Source: Aureispira sp. CCB-QB1
GTDB lineage: Bacteria > Bacteroidota > Bacteroidia > Chitinophagales > Saprospiraceae
NCBI RefSeq assembly: GCF_000724545.1
Contig: NZ_JHBV01000046.1
Coordinates: 42,070 to 106,069, forward strand
Length of the DNA stretch: 64,000 bases
Direction: 5' to 3'
Shown: piece by piece, positions 62,450 to 64,000 of the stretch
Layout of the letters: each line of letters begins with the position of its first letter
Position numbering within the stretch: the first letter of the stretch is position 1
Program-made: the position numbers and the translations under genes
Notes under the pieces: model-generated
Database searches by the model: none
Seen by the model: only the letters and a program-made list of their open reading frames with translations
What the model was told of the DNA's origin: nothing

Positions 62450-64000
62450 TTACTCCTTGATAATTTTGTGCGTATAAATGCCTTTTGAACTTCGAAGTTC
62501 TAAGAAATATACTGCCGTTGGCAACGCATCAACATTCAATTGAATGAACTGCTCACCATCTACTGTTTTTTCTACCAACACACGCCCATTTACATCCATC
62601 AATCGAACAAATCCTTGTTCCAACACCTCTTCTAACTCTATATTAACTTGTCCTGTTGTTGGATTAGGATATACACGAGCCTGCATGGTTCCTTCTTCAA
62701 TAGTTGACACAGCATTGACAACTACATTAAAACAACTTGAAGTACTAGTACAATTATTGAAAGTAATCATCACCGCATAATCACCATCTATCGAAGGTGT
62801 AAAACTTTGCATGGTTTCTCCGACGATTGCTGCATTTCCATTGTTACAATCTACCCATTGATAAGTAGCTCCACTTTGGTTCGCTGTTAAAACAATTCCA
62901 CTTTGAGTAACTATTGTATCTATTGTAGTAATGGTCAAATCCAAGGTCACCACACTATCACAACCTACTGCATTCGTCAAAGTATGTGTTGCTGTGTTGT
63001 TAGAACTCGTGTACGTATTCCCATCTATCCATGTGTACGTATTACAAGCTGTTTGTACATCTGTTCCCGTTGTAGAGTTGTTGATTGTCAAATTCAACGT
63101 TACCACACTATCGCAGCCTGCTGCATTCGTCAAAGTATGCGTTGCTGTGTTGTTAGAACTCGTGTACGTGTTCCCATCTATCCATGTGTACGTATTACAA
63201 GCTGTTTGTACATCTGTTCCCGTTGTAGAGTTGTTGATCGTCAAGTTCAATGTTACCACACTATCACAACCTGCTGCATTCGTCAAAATATGGGTTGCTG
63301 TGTTGTTAGAACTCGTGTAGGTATTCCCATCTATCCATGTGTACGTATCGCAAGCCATTTGTACATCTGTTCCCGTTGTAGAGTTGTTGATTGTCAAATT
63401 CAACGTTACCACGCTATCACACCCTGCTCCATTCGTCAAAGTATGGGTTGCTGTATTATTAGAACTCGTGTACGTATTCCCATCTATCCATGTATAAGTA
63501 TCACAAGCTGTTTGTACATCCGTTCCCGTTGTAGAGTTATTCATTGTCAAATTCAACGTTACCACACTATCACAACCTGCTGCATTCGTCAAAGTATGCG
63601 TTGCTGTGTTGTTAGAACTCGTGTACGTGTTCCCATCTATCCATGTGTACGTATTACAAGCTGTTTGTACGTCTGTTCCTGTTGTAGAGTTATTGATTGT
63701 CAAATTTAACGTCACTACACTATCACAACCTGCTGCATTCGTCAAAGTATGCGTTGCTGTGTTGTTAGAACTCGTGTACGTATTCCCATCTATCCATGTG
63801 TACGTATCGCAAGCCGTTTGTACGTCTGTTCCTGTTGTAGAGTTGTTGATTGTTAGATTTAACGTCACTACACTATCACAACCTGCTCCATTCGTCAAAG
63901 TATGGGTTGCTGTGTTGTTAGAACTCGTGTACGTATTCCCATCTATCCATGTGTACGTATCGCAAGCCGTTTGTACGTCTGTTCCCGTTGTAGAGTTATT
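62450..64000 (-). CDS. C-terminal part of a T9SS protein with 51-residue repeats (5' end outside the window)
   Basis: 517 codons are inside the window and the frame stays open to base 64000, so the true start lies beyond the right edge; an internal Met near 63898 is not the start. About seven near-identical 51-residue repeats (153 bp) run from 62930 to the edge, each with GCDSVVTLNLTINNS, TGTDVQTACDTYTWIDGN and SSNNTATHTL; two Cys per unit probably form a disulfide. A non-repeat domain (ATYQWVDCNNGNAAIVGETMQSFTPSIDGDYAVMI) and a T9SS type A sorting domain (VYPNPTTGQVNIELEE...KIIKE) end it. Most likely a giant surface adhesin. Confidence 0.93.
   Translation of the reverse strand, partial: NNSTTGTDVQTACDTYTWIDGNTYTSSNNTATHTLTNGAGCDSVVTLNLTINNSTTGTDVQTACDTYTWIDGNTYTSSNNTATHTLTNAAGCDSVVTLNLTINNSTTGTDVQTACNTYTWIDGNTYTSSNNTATHTLTNAAGCDSVVTLNLTMNNSTTGTDVQTACDTYTWIDGNTYTSSNNTATHTLTNGAGCDSVVTLNLTINNSTTGTDVQMACDTYTWIDGNTYTSSNNTATHILTNAAGCDSVVTLNLTINNSTTGTDVQTACNTYTWIDGNTYTSSNNTATHTLTNAAGCDSVVTLNLTINNSTTGTDVQTACNTYTWIDGNTYTSSNNTATHTLTNAVGCDSVVTLDLTITTIDTIVTQSGIVLTANQSGATYQWVDCNNGNAAIVGETMQSFTPSIDGDYAVMITFNNCTSTSSCFNVVVNAVSTIEEGTMQARVYPNPTTGQVNIELEEVLEQGFVRLMDVNGRVLVEKTVDGEQFIQLNVDALPTAVYFLELRSSKGIYTHKIIKE
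62930..64000 (-). repeat. Tandem 153-bp coding repeats
   Basis: About seven copies, each encoding one 51-residue unit. Adjacent copies differ by only a few bases (for example CATGTGTACGTAT versus CATGTATAAGTAT). The array continues past the right edge. It can change length by slippage or recombination. Confidence 0.9.

Noticed and set aside
62903..64000. Long plus-strand open frames over the repeat array and the possibility of a CRISPR array
   Set aside because: The 153-bp units are in-frame coding repeats of the minus-strand protein; there is no repeat-spacer alternation and no cas gene. The plus-strand frames are Cys/Val-rich mirrors without gene context.
1..64000. tRNA, rRNA, prophage, integrase, CRISPR-Cas or complete insertion sequence
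   Set aside because: None was seen on either strand when reading frames and repeats by eye; a tRNA or covariance-model scan could still find something small.

Overview
The window is low-GC chromosomal DNA of a Bacteroidota bacterium, most likely a Saprospiraceae-type marine gliding bacterium. Aureispira is my best guess, from general resemblance only. The evidence is three giant or tandem secreted proteins with C-terminal Por/type IX secretion (T9SS) sorting domains (PNP...G.Y.......K tails), many Lys-Lys-start lipoproteins, start sites without Shine-Dalgarno boxes, a few promoter candidates of the TTG-N17-23-TAnnTTTG kind, and families such as PepT, DUF547, DUF2490, YARHG, DUF3124 and S9 peptidases that are common in this phylum. 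I saw no rRNA, tRNA, transposase, phage gene or CRISPR array.

Layout. 1-15.2 kb: a PKD-repeat T9SS protein, a secreted von Willebrand-A-like protein, an alpha/beta hydrolase, PepT, several lipoprotein or anchored proteins, an S9 peptidase and a secreted Hint-domain protein. 15.6-17.5 kb: a probable GNAT/HTH toxin-antitoxin pair and a secreted orphan. 17.6-23 kb: a TIR-like/acidic linker/TPR/short-chain-dehydrogenase fusion, RsgA and a helical-repeat protein. 23.2-29.9 kb: an accessory-looking same-strand block with two unknown proteins, a guanidino-group-modifying enzyme (peptidylarginine/agmatine deiminase fold), a secreted beta-barrel-like protein, a papain-fold protease without signal peptide and another unknown. 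30.4-42.1 kb: an FtsX-like permease, YARHG and DUF2306 proteins, MarC, small lipoproteins, an SMI1/KNR4 protein, a TPR protein and a TlpA-like thioredoxin. 42.3-47.5 kb: two tandem T9SS paralogues with cohesin- and dockerin-like parts. 47.9-55.5 kb: RocD, an RsmB-like rRNA methyltransferase operon (with a SEC-C gene broken by an in-frame stop, an ATP-grasp protein and a GT-C-like membrane protein), an aspartate-type aminotransferase and MazG. 56.3-62.4 kb: a three-gene lipoprotein/DUF2490/P-loop operon, an ABC exporter with a ruined ATPase domain and a lipoprotein esterase. 62.45 kb to the right edge: the C-terminal part of a 51-residue-repeat T9SS protein that runs out of the window.

The most striking non-coding feature is a family of interspersed elements (nine copies or remnants). 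They have TA-flanked terminal inverted repeats of two kinds (CTCCGTTGA or GTTCGTTGA) around an internal inverted repeat. Three uninterrupted copies are each exactly 140 bp; longer copies carry GC-rich mini-inserts (AGCTGCGCTGCTAC..., ...GCTGCGCAGT) at defined points. A second, shorter family (AAGTAAttGTTCAGAAAAA / TTTTTTCTGnCCACTTACTT) sits directly behind two minus-strand genes. The best candidates for undescribed biology are the deiminase/papain-like gene block, the TIR-TPR-SDR fusion and the nested mini-insert repeats.
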